Shown here: positions 1 through 9,364 of the stretch, piece by piece
Position numbering within the stretch: the stretch's first letter is position 1
Layout: every line of letters starts with the position of its first letter
From: Pseudonocardia asaccharolytica DSM 44247 = NBRC 16224
Lineage (GTDB): Bacteria; Actinomycetota; Actinomycetes; Mycobacteriales; Pseudonocardiaceae
Direction: 5' to 3'
Assembly (NCBI RefSeq): GCF_000423625.1
Contig: NZ_AUII01000012.1
Span: 61,756 to 125,755, forward strand
DNA length: 64,000 bases
Program-made: the position numbers and the translations under genes
The notes under the pieces: model-generated
The model's input: only the letters and a program-made list of their open reading frames with translations
The model's database searches: none
Told to the model about the DNA's origin: nothing

Positions 1-2
1 AC

Positions 3-176
3 GGGTTCAACCTCGTGCAGCACGCGATCGTGGCGGTGAACACCCCGAAGGGGAAACCGCGGCCGAAGTTCACACCTGCGCGCCGGCCGAAGACCGCGGC
101 GGATCGGGCGTTGCGGCGTCAACAACTACAGGTGCACGAGGAGATCGTGGCTGCGGTGCTGCCGTCGAGGGGGTGA
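3..176 (+). CDS. Phage tail assembly chaperone, C-terminal fragment
   Basis: This open frame enters from the left edge and stops at TGA 174-176, eight bases before the tape measure start. The 57 visible residues are basic and proline-rich in the middle (KGKPRPKFTPARRPKT) and end in an acidic helix. In siphoviruses the gene just before the tape measure gene is the tail assembly chaperone, often made by a programmed frameshift, and this product fits by position. The assignment rests mainly on position and on the basic tail composition. The start and any frameshift site lie outside the window. Confidence 0.6.
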   Translation, partial: GFNLVQHAIVAVNTPKGKPRPKFTPARRPKTAADRALRRQQLQVHEEIVAAVLPSRG

Positions 177-183
177 CGCTTCG

Positions 184-3100
184 ATGGCCCAGTACCAGGC
201 GGGCACGGCGTTTCTGCAGGTGCTGCCGTCGCTGAAGGGATTCCACCAGGCGGTCCGCAGCGAGCTGCGGGGGGTCGGGTCGTCGCTGGGGCAGGCGGCC
301 GGGCAGGAGACCGAGAAGGCTCTTGCCCCAACGTTGACGAAGATCCGTTCCGATCTGTCGTCGGTGGGGTCGTCGGCGGAGTCGGCGGGTAAGACCGCCG
401 GGCAGGCGTTGGGGTCGCGGCTGGCGTCCGCGGCCGCGCCGGGGCTGGCCGCGCTCGGCCGGTTCCGCGACGGGTTCACCAACGCCTCGACCGCCGCATC
501 GGGGCTTGCCGGGGCTGCCGGGACGGTCGGTGGGGCGACCCGCCGGGCGATCGACCCGGTCCTCGGCGCCCTTGGCAAGGTTCGGGACGGCTGGAGCTCC
601 TCGACCGCCGCCGCATCAGCGTTCTCCGGGGTCGCCGGGACGGTCGGTGGGGTGGCGCGCCGCGCGTTCGACGGGGTCACCGGCACCCTCGGGCGGGTCC
701 GTGACGGGTTCGTGTCCGGAGAGGCCGCGGCGTCGGCGTTCTCCGGCCGCGCCGGCACCCTCGGCGGGGCGCTGCGGTCCGGGCTGGACGGGGCCCGGTC
801 GGCGGTGGGCCGTCTCGGCGGCGGGTTCACCGAGCTGTCCGGGCACGCGTCCGGGGTGTTCTCCCGCATCGGCGAGTCGATCAAGTCCGGGATCCAGGCG
901 CCGATCGTCGCCGGGATCGGGCTGCTGAAGCAGTTCGGGGCGCTGGCCGGGGTAGCCGGGGCCGGGTCGGCGGTGTTCGCCGGGGTCAACCGGCTCTCCC
1001 AGATCGAGCAGGCCAACGTCGCGCTCAAGACGATGATGGGCAACGCGGAGAAGGCCAAGGGTTTCCTCGACGAGGTCCTCGCCTTCGCCAAGACCACCCC
1101 GTTCGCGTTCCCCGACCTGGCGAACGCCGCCCGCAACCTCGTCGCGTTCGGCATGGACGCCCGCAACGTGATCCCCACCCTGGAGGCGGTCGGCAACGCC
1201 GCAGCCGGCGCCGGGCAGGGCTCGGCCGGGCTGACGATGATCGCCGACGCGTTCGGCGCGATCCAGGTCGCCGGGCGGCTGTCGCTGGAGGAAGTCAACA
1301 GGCTCTCGGCCAACGGCATCCCGGCGCTGCAGATCCTGGCGAACCAGGCCGGGATCACCGCGAACGAGATGCGCGACCAGATCAGCAAGGGCGCGGTCGA
1401 CTCGAACACCGCGATCTCCGGGCTAGTCAAGGGCATCCAGGAAGGCACCAGGGGGATCGCGGGGGAGACCCCGCGCTTCGCCGGCCTGATGAACCAGATG
1501 AAGGACACCTGGGTCGGGTCGATCGACTCGCTCAAGTCGTCCATCTCCTCGACCATGGCGACGCTGATCGAGCCGGCGCTGCCGCACATCCGCGCCGGCA
1601 TGAAGATCGTCGGCGACGAGTTCAAGAAGCTCCCCGACCTGGTCAAGGCCATCGGCAGCAACGAGATCTTCCAGGAGATCACCGGCGGAATCCAGGCGTT
1701 CTTCGGGGCGCTGCGCGACGGCGGCAACGACATCACCAGTTCGGGGCTGGCCGGGTTCCTCGAGGCGGTCGGGTTGGCGGCGCGGAACATGTGGGAGGCG
1801 CTGTGGCCGGCGGTCAAGTTCCTTGGCTCGATCGCGATCGGGGCGGCGGTGACCGCGTTCCGGCTGCTCGGGGCCGCCCTGGATTACGTGTCGCCGATCG
1901 TGGTGAAGCTGTCGGAGTGGCTGCGGCCGCTCACCCCGATCATTGTGGGGATCGCTGTCGCGGTCGGTGGGTTCTACGCCGTCGCGGGCACCGCGACGCT
2001 GGTGGTGGCTGGGTTCACCAAGGCGGTCGCGTTCGCCAAGGGCGTGATCCTGTCGGTGCGCACGGCGGTGTGGCTGCTCAACGCCGCGTTCGCGGCGAAC
2101 CCGATCGGGCTCGTTGTCGCGTTGATCGCCGGCCTGGTCGCCGGGGTGATCTACGCGTGGCACAACTTCGAAGGCTTCCGTAACGTCGTTACGGCGGTGT
2201 GGGGGGCGATCAAGACCGCGGCGCTGTGGGCGTGGAACAACGCGCTCAAGCCCGCGTTCGACGGGATCGTCACCGCCGCCAAGGCGGTCGGCGCGGCCGC
2301 GGTGTGGCTGTGGGAGAACGCGCTGCGCCCGGCCTGGGACGGGATCGTCACCGCCGCGCGGGCGGTGGGGGCGGCGTTTTCCTGGCTGTGGAGCACGATC
2401 CTCAAGCCGGTGTTCGGGTTCATCGGCGACGCCGCGCTGTTCCTCGCGAAGCTGGTCATCGCGCTCGTCGTCGGCCCGATCGTCGCCGCCTGGGAGCTGC
2501 TGGGCGCCGCGTTCTCCTGGGTCTGGTCCGCGATCTTGAAGCCGGTGTTCGACGCCGTCGCCGCGGCCGGGCTGTGGCTGTGGACCAACGCGCTGCTGCC
2601 CGCGTTCCGCGGAATCCAGGCGATCTGGGACGGCCTGGTCGCGGCCATGAAGTGGGCCTGGGAGAACATCCTGCGCCCCGCCTGGGACGCCATCTCCGCC
2701 GCCGCGACCTGGCTGTGGACCAACGTCCTGTCCCCCGTGTTCGGCTGGATCAAGGACACCTGGGACCGGCTGCTGCTGGGTATGAAGGTCATCTGGGAGA
2801 ACGTGCTCAAGCCCGCCTGGGACGCCGTGGCCGCCGCGGCGACCTGGCTCTGGTCGAACGTGCTGCGGCCGGTCTTCGACTGGATCAAGGCCGGGTGGGA
2901 TGCGCTCGGCGCGGCGTTCCGCTGGATCTACGACCACATCATCAAACCCACATTCGACTTCTTCGCCTCCGCCGCCGAGGGGTTCAAGAACACCTTCGAC
3001 CGCATCGTCGGCGGCATCAAGCGCATCTGGGAGGGCATCAAGGAGGCCTTCAAGGCACCCGTCCGGTTCGTGATCGAAACCGTCTGGAACAAGGGCATCG

Positions 3101-4545
3101 GCTGGCTGTGGGACAAGGCCAAGTCGGTGTTCCCGCTCGGCGACTTCCCCCGTGTCGACCTGTCCGGGTGGGCCACCGGCGGCAGCGTCCACGGCCCCGG
3201 CACCGGCACCTCGGACTCCATCCCGGCGCTGCTGTCGGACGGCGAGCACGTGTGGACCGCGCGCGAGGTACGCGCCGCCGGCGGCCACGGCTACGTCGAA
3301 TCGCTGCGCCAGGCAGCACTGGACGGGAACCTGCCCCGGTTCGCCAAGGGCGGCCCGGTGCGCTGGGACGAGCTGTGGGATGTGGTCCGCCGCGCCTTCC
3401 CGACCGCCCGGCTCACCTCCGCGGTCCGCCGCGGCGACTCCGGCGAGCACGGCGCCGGCCGGGCGATCGACGTGGCCGGGCCCCGGCCGATGGACAAGCC
3501 GTTCATGCTGAACGTGAACCGGTGGATCGCGGCGAACTACCCCGACTCCCACGAGCTCATCCACACCCCGGGGATCAACCTGTTCAACGGCCGTCCCCAC
3601 ACCTACAACGCCGCCACCCGGGCCGGGCATCACGACCACGTGCACTGGGCGCGGGTGGAGAAGGGCGGCATGCTCGACGTGCTCGGGCTGTTCGCGCGCC
3701 GCCCCGGCCTGGCCGCCGACATCGCCTACTACACCGCCCGCGACCAGATCCAGCAGATCCTCGACGAGGTCGTCGGGGTGGTCCGCGGCTGGGTCACCGC
3801 CGCGTTCCCCGGCAACGGCACCATGGTCGGCGACTTCCCGCTCAAGGCGTTCGACTGGGCGTGGGGCAAGGCCCGCGACTTCCTGTTCGGCAAGGCCGAC
3901 GAGGCCGACGCGGCGAGCAACTCGGCCGCCGCCGGCAGCCCCGAGGTCATCGCCGCGGTGCAAGCCGTCGCGAGCCGGTACGGCTGGGGCTCCGGACCGC
4001 AGTGGGACGCGCTGTCGAAGCTGATCCAGGGCGAATCGTCGTGGAACCCGAACGCCGCCAACCCGTCGAGTTCGGCGCGGGGCCTGTTCCAGAAGATGAC
4101 CTCGATCCACGGCCCGGTCGAGCCGACCCCGGCCGGGCAGGCCGAGTGGGGCCTCAACTACATCCGCCGCGCCTACGGCGACCCTGTCACGGCGTACTCG
4201 CGGTGGCTGTCGCGGTCGCCGCATTGGTACGACCGTGGTGGGCTCGCGGTCGGGCCTGGTCTGCTGCCGAAGCTCACCGCGAAACCGGAGCGGGTGCTGT
4301 CGCCGCGGCAGACCAGCGCGTTCGAGTCGCTCGTCGCGGTCCTCGGGGACGGCGCCTACCGCGGTGGTGGCGGACCCCGCCAGGTGTACGCCGACCAACA
4401 GCTGGCCGACGGGGTCCGCGGCGGCGACGGCGCCGAGACACTCAAGGTCGAGGTGCTTGCCCGGGAACCGCTGTCCAGCACGGAGATCGACCGGTTGGCC
4501 GCCGAGGTGGTCCGCCGCCAGCAGTGGGCGAGGCGAAGCCGGTGA
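184..4545 (+). CDS. Tape measure protein with M15-like peptidase and SLT lysozyme-like domains
   Basis: This 1453-residue protein sets phage tail length and probably helps open the cell wall during DNA entry. Residues about 1-240 are Gly/Ala-rich with three degenerate repeats. Residues about 255-500 match the conserved tape-measure domain (motifs TTPFAFPDLANAA and GIPALQILA). Residues about 570-670 hold hydrophobic helices. Residues about 670-950 are Trp-rich repeats of the form WLWxNxLxPxxD, about 40 residues apart. A zinc-peptidase-like block follows, with H1089, D1096 and H1152-x-H1154, as in M15/D-Ala-D-Ala peptidases. A soluble-lytic-transglycosylase-like domain near the end has the probable catalytic Glu at E1284 (QGESSW). 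The ATG at 184 follows the chaperone stop closely, and the 3' end overlaps the next start by four bases. Confidence 0.93.
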   Translation: MAQYQAGTAFLQVLPSLKGFHQAVRSELRGVGSSLGQAAGQETEKALAPTLTKIRSDLSSVGSSAESAGKTAGQALGSRLASAAAPGLAALGRFRDGFTNASTAASGLAGAAGTVGGATRRAIDPVLGALGKVRDGWSSSTAAASAFSGVAGTVGGVARRAFDGVTGTLGRVRDGFVSGEAAASAFSGRAGTLGGALRSGLDGARSAVGRLGGGFTELSGHASGVFSRIGESIKSGIQAPIVAGIGLLKQFGALAGVAGAGSAVFAGVNRLSQIEQANVALKTMMGNAEKAKGFLDEVLAFAKTTPFAFPDLANAARNLVAFGMDARNVIPTLEAVGNAAAGAGQGSAGLTMIADAFGAIQVAGRLSLEEVNRLSANGIPALQILANQAGITANEMRDQISKGAVDSNTAISGLVKGIQEGTRGIAGETPRFAGLMNQMKDTWVGSIDSLKSSISSTMATLIEPALPHIRAGMKIVGDEFKKLPDLVKAIGSNEIFQEITGGIQAFFGALRDGGNDITSSGLAGFLEAVGLAARNMWEALWPAVKFLGSIAIGAAVTAFRLLGAALDYVSPIVVKLSEWLRPLTPIIVGIAVAVGGFYAVAGTATLVVAGFTKAVAFAKGVILSVRTAVWLLNAAFAANPIGLVVALIAGLVAGVIYAWHNFEGFRNVVTAVWGAIKTAALWAWNNALKPAFDGIVTAAKAVGAAAVWLWENALRPAWDGIVTAARAVGAAFSWLWSTILKPVFGFIGDAALFLAKLVIALVVGPIVAAWELLGAAFSWVWSAILKPVFDAVAAAGLWLWTNALLPAFRGIQAIWDGLVAAMKWAWENILRPAWDAISAAATWLWTNVLSPVFGWIKDTWDRLLLGMKVIWENVLKPAWDAVAAAATWLWSNVLRPVFDWIKAGWDALGAAFRWIYDHIIKPTFDFFASAAEGFKNTFDRIVGGIKRIWEGIKEAFKAPVRFVIETVWNKGIGWLWDKAKSVFPLGDFPRVDLSGWATGGSVHGPGTGTSDSIPALLSDGEHVWTAREVRAAGGHGYVESLRQAALDGNLPRFAKGGPVRWDELWDVVRRAFPTARLTSAVRRGDSGEHGAGRAIDVAGPRPMDKPFMLNVNRWIAANYPDSHELIHTPGINLFNGRPHTYNAATRAGHHDHVHWARVEKGGMLDVLGLFARRPGLAADIAYYTARDQIQQILDEVVGVVRGWVTAAFPGNGTMVGDFPLKAFDWAWGKARDFLFGKADEADAASNSAAAGSPEVIAAVQAVASRYGWGSGPQWDALSKLIQGESSWNPNAANPSSSARGLFQKMTSIHGPVEPTPAGQAEWGLNYIRRAYGDPVTAYSRWLSRSPHWYDRGGLAVGPGLLPKLTAKPERVLSPRQTSAFESLVAVLGDGAYRGGGGPRQVYADQQLADGVRGGDGAETLKVEVLAREPLSSTEIDRLAAEVVRRQQWARRSR

Positions 4546-5468
4546 CGATCCTGACGGTCACCCTGGACACGCTCACCGCCTCGCACGGCTCCTATGGCCA
4601 GCACGTCGACGACACCGGCACGGCGTGGATCCTCACCGGCCTCAAGGGCTGGACCGCGGGGCCGGGCCGGCGTACCGCGCACAGCGAGCGGCCGACGGCG
4701 GACGGGGCGCACCGGTCGGCGGCCTACCGCGGCACCCGCACCCTGGAGCTGGTCGGGCGGATGTTCCCTCCGACTGTGGAGCTGGGGTGGGAGCACGCGG
4801 ACCGGTTGGCCGCGTTGTGCCCGGACCCGGGGGAGCGGTACCCGCTGGTTGTGCAGGGCGCTCACCGCACTCTGGTGGCCTATGTGGAGCAGGCCGGGGA
4901 CATCCTGATCGATCCGGTGTCACCGCGGATCTGGGACTGGTCGGTCCCGTTGGTGGCGGCCGACCCGTACCGGTACGACCTGGCCTGGACGTCGGCCTCG
5001 GCGGCGGGTGGGGACCCGGGGTCGGGGGGGATCGACTTCGGTGGGTCGGGCGCGGACTTCTCGTCGCCCGGCCTGGACATGGGCACTGCGCCGGCCTACA
5101 TCGACGCCACTGTGGCCGGTGCTGGGACGGCGGAGGCGCTGCTGGTGCTGCAGGTGACCGGGCCGACGAACAACGTTCAGGTTGAGGGTCTCGGTACACC
5201 GTCGGTGGTCGGGGTGCGCGGCGCGGTCGCCGCCGGGGAGGCGTTGTTCGTCAACTGCACAGGCCGGGTGGCGTTCGATGTGCCCGGTTGCGCGGTGCCG
5301 ATCCCGGCCCGGGGGGCGGTGCTGGGTGGGCAGAACGCCCGCGGCGCGATCTGGGTGTCCGGGGGCTGGCCAGCGCTGCTGCCGGGGGAGTTGCGCACCT
5401 TCCGGATGTCCGGCGCGACCGGCCCGGGTTCAAGCCTGACCGTGCATGCGAGGGGAGCGTGGGTCTAA
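4542..5468 (+). CDS. Siphovirus-type distal tail / minor tail protein
   Basis: This 308-residue protein starts at a GTG that overlaps the tape measure stop (GTGA). It has no signal peptide or membrane helix and is rich in beta-strand-forming sequence. Its position directly after the tape measure is where siphoviruses encode the distal tail (Dit-type) protein, which joins the tail tube to the baseplate. Sequence features consistent with this are an N-terminal beta domain with a WILTGLKGW segment and a C-terminal Gly/Ser-rich beta domain ending in HARGAWV. Function is inferred from order and general character, since no catalytic motif is visible. Confidence 0.75.
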   Translation: MTILTVTLDTLTASHGSYGQHVDDTGTAWILTGLKGWTAGPGRRTAHSERPTADGAHRSAAYRGTRTLELVGRMFPPTVELGWEHADRLAALCPDPGERYPLVVQGAHRTLVAYVEQAGDILIDPVSPRIWDWSVPLVAADPYRYDLAWTSASAAGGDPGSGGIDFGGSGADFSSPGLDMGTAPAYIDATVAGAGTAEALLVLQVTGPTNNVQVEGLGTPSVVGVRGAVAAGEALFVNCTGRVAFDVPGCAVPIPARGAVLGGQNARGAIWVSGGWPALLPGELRTFRMSGATGPGSSLTVHARGAWV

Positions 5469-6557
5469 GTGGGCACCGTCAAGAGTCTGATCAGCCCGTG
5501 GGCGGCCACGCTCAAGGTCACCGAGAATGAGGCCCGGCTGGCGCTGGGCGCGGGCTGGGCCAAAGCGCCCGGGTCGGCCTACCAGGCCGAGACCGGGGTG
5601 GTCGAGTCCGCCGGGCCGACCGCGACGAAGAGCAGCAACAACATCGTGGTGACCGCGCATCAAGCGATCGTGGAGAACGCCTCGGGGACGTGGGTGTGCA
5701 CGTCGACGGCGTCACTGACCTGCCCGCTGGAGACCCCGCTGCCGGCCGCGGGCCAGTCGCGGTGGGATCTGATCGTCGGCGAGGTGGTGTCCGGGGACTA
5801 TCAGCTGCGCTCGGTGACCGGCACCGCCTCGTCGAACCCGTCGGTGCCCGGTACTCCGATCAACACCATCGCGCTGTTCCGGACCCGGGTCACCAACGCC
5901 GGTCCCCAAGAGGTCATCGCGCTGTACTCGTGGACCCGGGCGCCGGGTGGGATCCGGTTGTGCGAGGACTGGGACACCCGTGTCGGCTCGTTCGAGGGCG
6001 ACCTGCGCCGGTTCAAGAACGGGCAGATCGAGGCGTGGGTCGGCGGGGTGTGGGTGCCGATGGTGTCCCCGGCCGCCTGGACCCAGTGGAACCCGGTCCT
6101 GTCCTACGCCGGGCAGGGCGGGAACCCGTCGGGCACGGTGAACCTGGGGGTGAACGGGCAGGCGTTGGGCCGCTACCTGGTGTCCGGGAAGCGTCTGGAC
6201 CTGGCCTACACGTTCTTCTTCGGCAACAGCGGAATCAACGCGGGCACCGGCACGATCTCCACCACGCTGCCGCCGGGGATGACCTCGCGCACCGGGCTGG
6301 AAACCCACGTGCTGTGCGTGCTCTACACCGGCAACGAGGGCGCGCAGAAGCTGTTCTCCGGGGCGTGTTTCCTGCCGCCCAACTCCACGGTGTTGCAGCC
6401 CCGGTTCCCGATGAACGAGTCCTACACCGGGCTGGGCAACCTGAAGGCGGCCAGCGCCCCGGGCGCGGCCGGCACCGGCATCCCGCAGCTGCCCGGCAAG
6501 TACCCGATCACCACGGCGTCGGTGCTGTCGATCACCGGGACGATCGAGATCCAGTGA
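5469..6557 (+). CDS. Minor tail / baseplate protein
   Basis: This 362-residue protein begins at GTG 5469, immediately after the previous TAA. The N-terminus (SLISPWAATLKVTENEARLA) and the central segment with WDTRVGSFEGDLRRF resemble phage baseplate or receptor-binding structural proteins. The C-terminal third is a Gly/Thr-rich beta domain that would suit trimeric fibres. There is no signal peptide or enzyme motif. It overlaps the next gene by four bases (GTGA), so the tail genes appear translationally coupled. Likely a virion structural protein of the tail tip, but its exact part cannot be read from the sequence. Confidence 0.68.
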   Translation: MGTVKSLISPWAATLKVTENEARLALGAGWAKAPGSAYQAETGVVESAGPTATKSSNNIVVTAHQAIVENASGTWVCTSTASLTCPLETPLPAAGQSRWDLIVGEVVSGDYQLRSVTGTASSNPSVPGTPINTIALFRTRVTNAGPQEVIALYSWTRAPGGIRLCEDWDTRVGSFEGDLRRFKNGQIEAWVGGVWVPMVSPAAWTQWNPVLSYAGQGGNPSGTVNLGVNGQALGRYLVSGKRLDLAYTFFFGNSGINAGTGTISTTLPPGMTSRTGLETHVLCVLYTGNEGAQKLFSGACFLPPNSTVLQPRFPMNESYTGLGNLKAASAPGAAGTGIPQLPGKYPITTASVLSITGTIEIQ

Positions 6558-7693
6558 CCGCCCCCGAGTTTGAGGTGCTGGTGGCCCGCACCCGCACCGG
6601 GGAGATCGTCGACGGCCTTGATCAGCCCAGCTGGGCGTTCGACGAGCCCCTGGCCTGGGGCGAGGCCGGCCGGGCCGACGTCACCGTGGACCTCCCCGGC
6701 CGGGACCGGGCCGGACAGATCCTGCGCTCCACGCTGCGCGGCATCGCCGCTGGCATGTCCAGCCTCTCCCTGGCCGTGGTGCGCGACCGCACCGTGCTCT
6801 GGGCCGGCCCGGTCACCACCCTCGGATGGGACGCCACCGGGGTGCGGATCGGCGCCGCCACCCTGGACTGGGTGTACGAGCGGCGGATCGTGGTCGCTGA
6901 CGGCTACTGGCACGACCCGGCCAATGAGGCAGCCGACCTCGTCCGCGACCTGCTGCCCCGGGACCTGGTGCTCGAGCTGCTGGCCCGAGCCACCGCCGGC
7001 CCGGGCCGGTCCCTGCCGGTGAGCCTGCCGGCACAGTCCGGCGCGGAAGGCAGCACCGTCACCTACCTGGGGGCGGACCTGCGCACCGCGCGGGAGACGG
7101 TGGCCGAGCTGGTCGACGCCGACGGCGGCCCGGACGTGCTGCTGCGCCCCCAGTTGTCGGACGACATGGCCACGCTGTCCTGGGATGTCGCGATCGGGGA
7201 CCCGCACCTGGGAGGGCCGAACGACGACGCGGTCTGGGACTTCCCGCTGGTCGCGATCGCCGGGGAGTTGGACGACTCGGAGACCCGCACCGTCGCCTAC
7301 GCCGCCGGGGACGCCCCCGACGGTGACGGCGGCGAGAAGCAGCGGCTGGTCGGGGTGTACGCGGTCGACCGCGGCGACCCGTGGCTGGTGTTGGAGCGCG
7401 CCGACCGGGACAACGTGTCCAACGCCTACCCCGATCAACTGGCCGCATTGGCGCGCTCCTACCAGCAGCAGTACGCGCAGGCCGTGGAGGAGATCACCCT
7501 GGCCGCCCCGTCCGACGCCGGCCCGCCGTATCGGGACACCTGGGGCCTGGGGGACACCTGCGGGTTCACGGTGACCGGGCATCCGTGGCTGGACGATGTG
7601 GCCACCCGTCGGCGGATCATCGCGGTGTCGATGACCCCCGCCGAGCTGAAGCTGACCACGATCGGCGAGCGGTTGACGCCGGGGAGCCCGTGA
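6554..7693 (+). CDS. Minor tail protein, tail-tip (Gp37-like / tail-associated) type
   Basis: This 379-residue protein starts with GTG overlapping the previous stop. Its layout suits the Gp37-like family of siphovirus minor tail proteins: an N-terminal beta domain with DRTVLWAGPVT and WVYERRIV, a central helical part, and a C-terminal segment with DTWGLGDTCGFTV and RRRIIAVSMTP. Proteins of this kind form part of the tail tip that contacts the host. No peptidase or glycosidase motif is obvious. The stop overlaps the ATG of the next gene (TGATG), again indicating coupled translation. Confidence 0.72.
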   Translation: MTAPEFEVLVARTRTGEIVDGLDQPSWAFDEPLAWGEAGRADVTVDLPGRDRAGQILRSTLRGIAAGMSSLSLAVVRDRTVLWAGPVTTLGWDATGVRIGAATLDWVYERRIVVADGYWHDPANEAADLVRDLLPRDLVLELLARATAGPGRSLPVSLPAQSGAEGSTVTYLGADLRTARETVAELVDADGGPDVLLRPQLSDDMATLSWDVAIGDPHLGGPNDDAVWDFPLVAIAGELDDSETRTVAYAAGDAPDGDGGEKQRLVGVYAVDRGDPWLVLERADRDNVSNAYPDQLAALARSYQQQYAQAVEEITLAAPSDAGPPYRDTWGLGDTCGFTVTGHPWLDDVATRRRIIAVSMTPAELKLTTIGERLTPGSP

Positions 7694-8265
7694 TGGCCCG
7701 GATCGCGCGGACCACGAAGGACGTCGAGCCGCAGACCGAGCGACGGCTGCGCGAGTTGGACCGGCAGGCCCGGCACCCGGCGGACCGGGTCGCCCGCGGC
7801 GCGGCCGCCGCCGCGGCCCAGGGCGTGGTCGGCTACCGCACCCGGGCCGGGGGGAACATCCACCCGTTCGCCGGTGGCACCCGGCGGATGGTGCTCTCGG
7901 CCAGCGCGCCGGTGGTGGCCGACCGGATCTATCTGGTCTCGGCCCGGGTCGGGGTGTGGACGGACGGCGCGGACTCCGGCGCCGACCTGTTCCTGACCTA
8001 CACCACCAGTGGTGTTGAGCCGACCACGTCCAGCCCCGATCTCAAGCAATCGTGGGTGATTTTCCCCGGTGGCGGCTTCGTCAACGAGGGCGTGTTGGAC
8101 AAGTTGTACGCCCCCACGACCGACCACGTGCTGTCGGTGCTGCTGTCCGCGCAGGGGTTCTCCGCCGGGCAGAACTACGGGGTGTGGTCCTCCGGTGCCT
8201 CGCGCCCCGAGCTGTGGATCACCGACCTCGGAATGGACCTCGGCCCGTCCGGGGTCGATTACTGA
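7693..8265 (+). CDS. Phage tail-region structural protein, unrecognised family
   Basis: I do not recognise this 190-residue protein. Residues 1-55 are charged and helical, rich in Arg and Ala. The rest looks like a single beta-sandwich of about 130 residues (short alternating hydrophobic strands, ending in ELWITDLGMDLG). It lacks a signal peptide and sits between tail-tip genes, with its ATG overlapping the preceding stop. A small tail-tip decoration or receptor-binding protein, with the N-terminal helix as a trimerisation or anchoring segment, is the most natural reading, but that is inference from context. Confidence 0.6.
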   Translation: MARIARTTKDVEPQTERRLRELDRQARHPADRVARGAAAAAAQGVVGYRTRAGGNIHPFAGGTRRMVLSASAPVVADRIYLVSARVGVWTDGADSGADLFLTYTTSGVEPTTSSPDLKQSWVIFPGGGFVNEGVLDKLYAPTTDHVLSVLLSAQGFSAGQNYGVWSSGASRPELWITDLGMDLGPSGVDY

Positions 8266-8277
8266 CCGGAGGCCCGC

Positions 8278-8607
8278 ATGACCGCCCGCGACCCCCAGCA
8301 GTGGATCACCGACCGGCAGCGGGTCATCGCTACCCCGAAGCTCGGGGTGAGCGTCCGCGGCCGAGTCGTCGGCTACCAGCCCGAGCAGGTGATCGTCGAG
8401 CTCGACGACGGCGGCCGCGCTGGCTTCCCGGTGGAGCAGGTGTCTCCGCTGGTCGACGAGCAGACGCAGATCGAGGCCCAGGCGGTCGCCGCGCTCGGCG
8501 GCGGCACCGCCGGGCGGGATCGGCTCGCCGCGCTGCTCGACGCTGGCCTGCAGGTCGTCGAGACCAGCCGGCCGCGGCTGACCCGGCCGGATCTCCGCAC
8601 GCAGTAG
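8278..8607 (+). CDS. Small phage protein with an SH3-like beta domain, function unknown
   Basis: This 109-residue protein starts at ATG 8278 behind a GGAGG-like site. Residues 22-55 have the alternating pattern of a small beta barrel (GVSVRGRVVGYQ, VIVELDDGGRAGF, VEQVSPL), reminiscent of SH3-like or OB-type folds. The C-terminal half is helical and Arg-rich. No known family is recognised. It closes the run of tail genes, and a 62-base gap separates it from the envelope genes that follow. Confidence 0.6.
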   Translation: MTARDPQQWITDRQRVIATPKLGVSVRGRVVGYQPEQVIVELDDGGRAGFPVEQVSPLVDEQTQIEAQAVAALGGGTAGRDRLAALLDAGLQVVETSRPRLTRPDLRTQ

Positions 8608-8669
8608 CCGCGCGGCGCGGCCCTGAGACCCCCACGGACTGACCGCATCAGTAACCCGGAGGAGGGTCT

Positions 8670-9320
8670 TTGACCACGCTGCTCGCCCGCTACCGCTACC
8701 GCGGCCGCCACCGCAAACCGACCCACACCGCCCGCAACGTCGCCGCGGCCGCCGCCACCGGCGTTGTGGTCGCCGCGCTGGCCACGCAGACCGCTGAAGC
8801 CACCGAGCTCGCACCCGCGGTGGACTGGGGCCCGATCATCGCGTGTGAGTCCGGTGGGGACCCACGCGCCCAGAACCCCCGATCCTCGGCGTCCGGGCTG
8901 TACCAGTTCATCGACTCCACCTGGCTTGCCTACGGCGGCGGCCAGTACGCGGCCCGGGCGAAGGACGCCACCCCAGCCCAGCAGACCGAGATCGCCAACC
9001 GAGCCTACGCGGCCGAGGGGCTACGTCCCTGGGCCGCGAGCAAGGGCTGCTGGGCCGGCAAGACCGGGCCGGCCACACCGAAGCCCGCACCAGCCAAGAC
9101 CAAGGCGGAGCCGCCGCTCACCACACCGGCCCCGAAGGCGGCGGGGAAGCACCACCAACCGGCGGGCGTCGGGACCGGCGTCTACACGGTGCGGCCCGGC
9201 GACACCCTCTCCGAGATCGCCGTCCGCCACGGCACCACCTGGCCGCTGCTGCACGCCAAGAACCGCGCTGCCGTCCCGAACCCGCACCTGATCTACCCCG
9301 GTCAGCGGCTGGCCCTCTGA
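8670..9320 (+). CDS. Secreted Rpf-like transglycosylase with C-terminal LysM domain
   Basis: This 216-residue protein starts at TTG 8670, chosen because GGAGGAGG lies just upstream. An Arg-rich start is followed by a hydrophobic signal segment (about residues 23-44, ending TAEA). Residues 50-110 match the transglycosylase-like fold of resuscitation-promoting factors: VDWGPIIACESGG with the probable catalytic E60, SGLYQFIDSTW, and a second cysteine (KGCWAG) able to pair with C59. A Pro/Lys linker leads to a LysM peptidoglycan-binding domain at about 170-215 (YTVRPGDTLSEIA, LIYPGQRL). It probably cleaves or remodels host murein. In a phage it could serve lysis, entry or lysogenic wall changes. 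Confidence 0.88.
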   Translation: MTTLLARYRYRGRHRKPTHTARNVAAAAATGVVVAALATQTAEATELAPAVDWGPIIACESGGDPRAQNPRSSASGLYQFIDSTWLAYGGGQYAARAKDATPAQQTEIANRAYAAEGLRPWAASKGCWAGKTGPATPKPAPAKTKAEPPLTTPAPKAAGKHHQPAGVGTGVYTVRPGDTLSEIAVRHGTTWPLLHAKNRAAVPNPHLIYPGQRLAL

Positions 9321-9364
9321 CCGACCCACATCCTCGCTGTCCCAATCCCGAGAGGACCCTCGCT

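Noticed and set aside
126..4398. Long antisense frames under the tape measure gene (563 and 991 codons)
   Set aside because: They mirror the GC-rich third positions of the real gene. Their translations are low-complexity and show no domain, start site or operon fit.
2199..4541. Long frame in front of the distal tail gene
   Set aside because: Only the part from GTG 4542 has protein character. The upstream part is an Arg-rich shadow of the tape measure gene.
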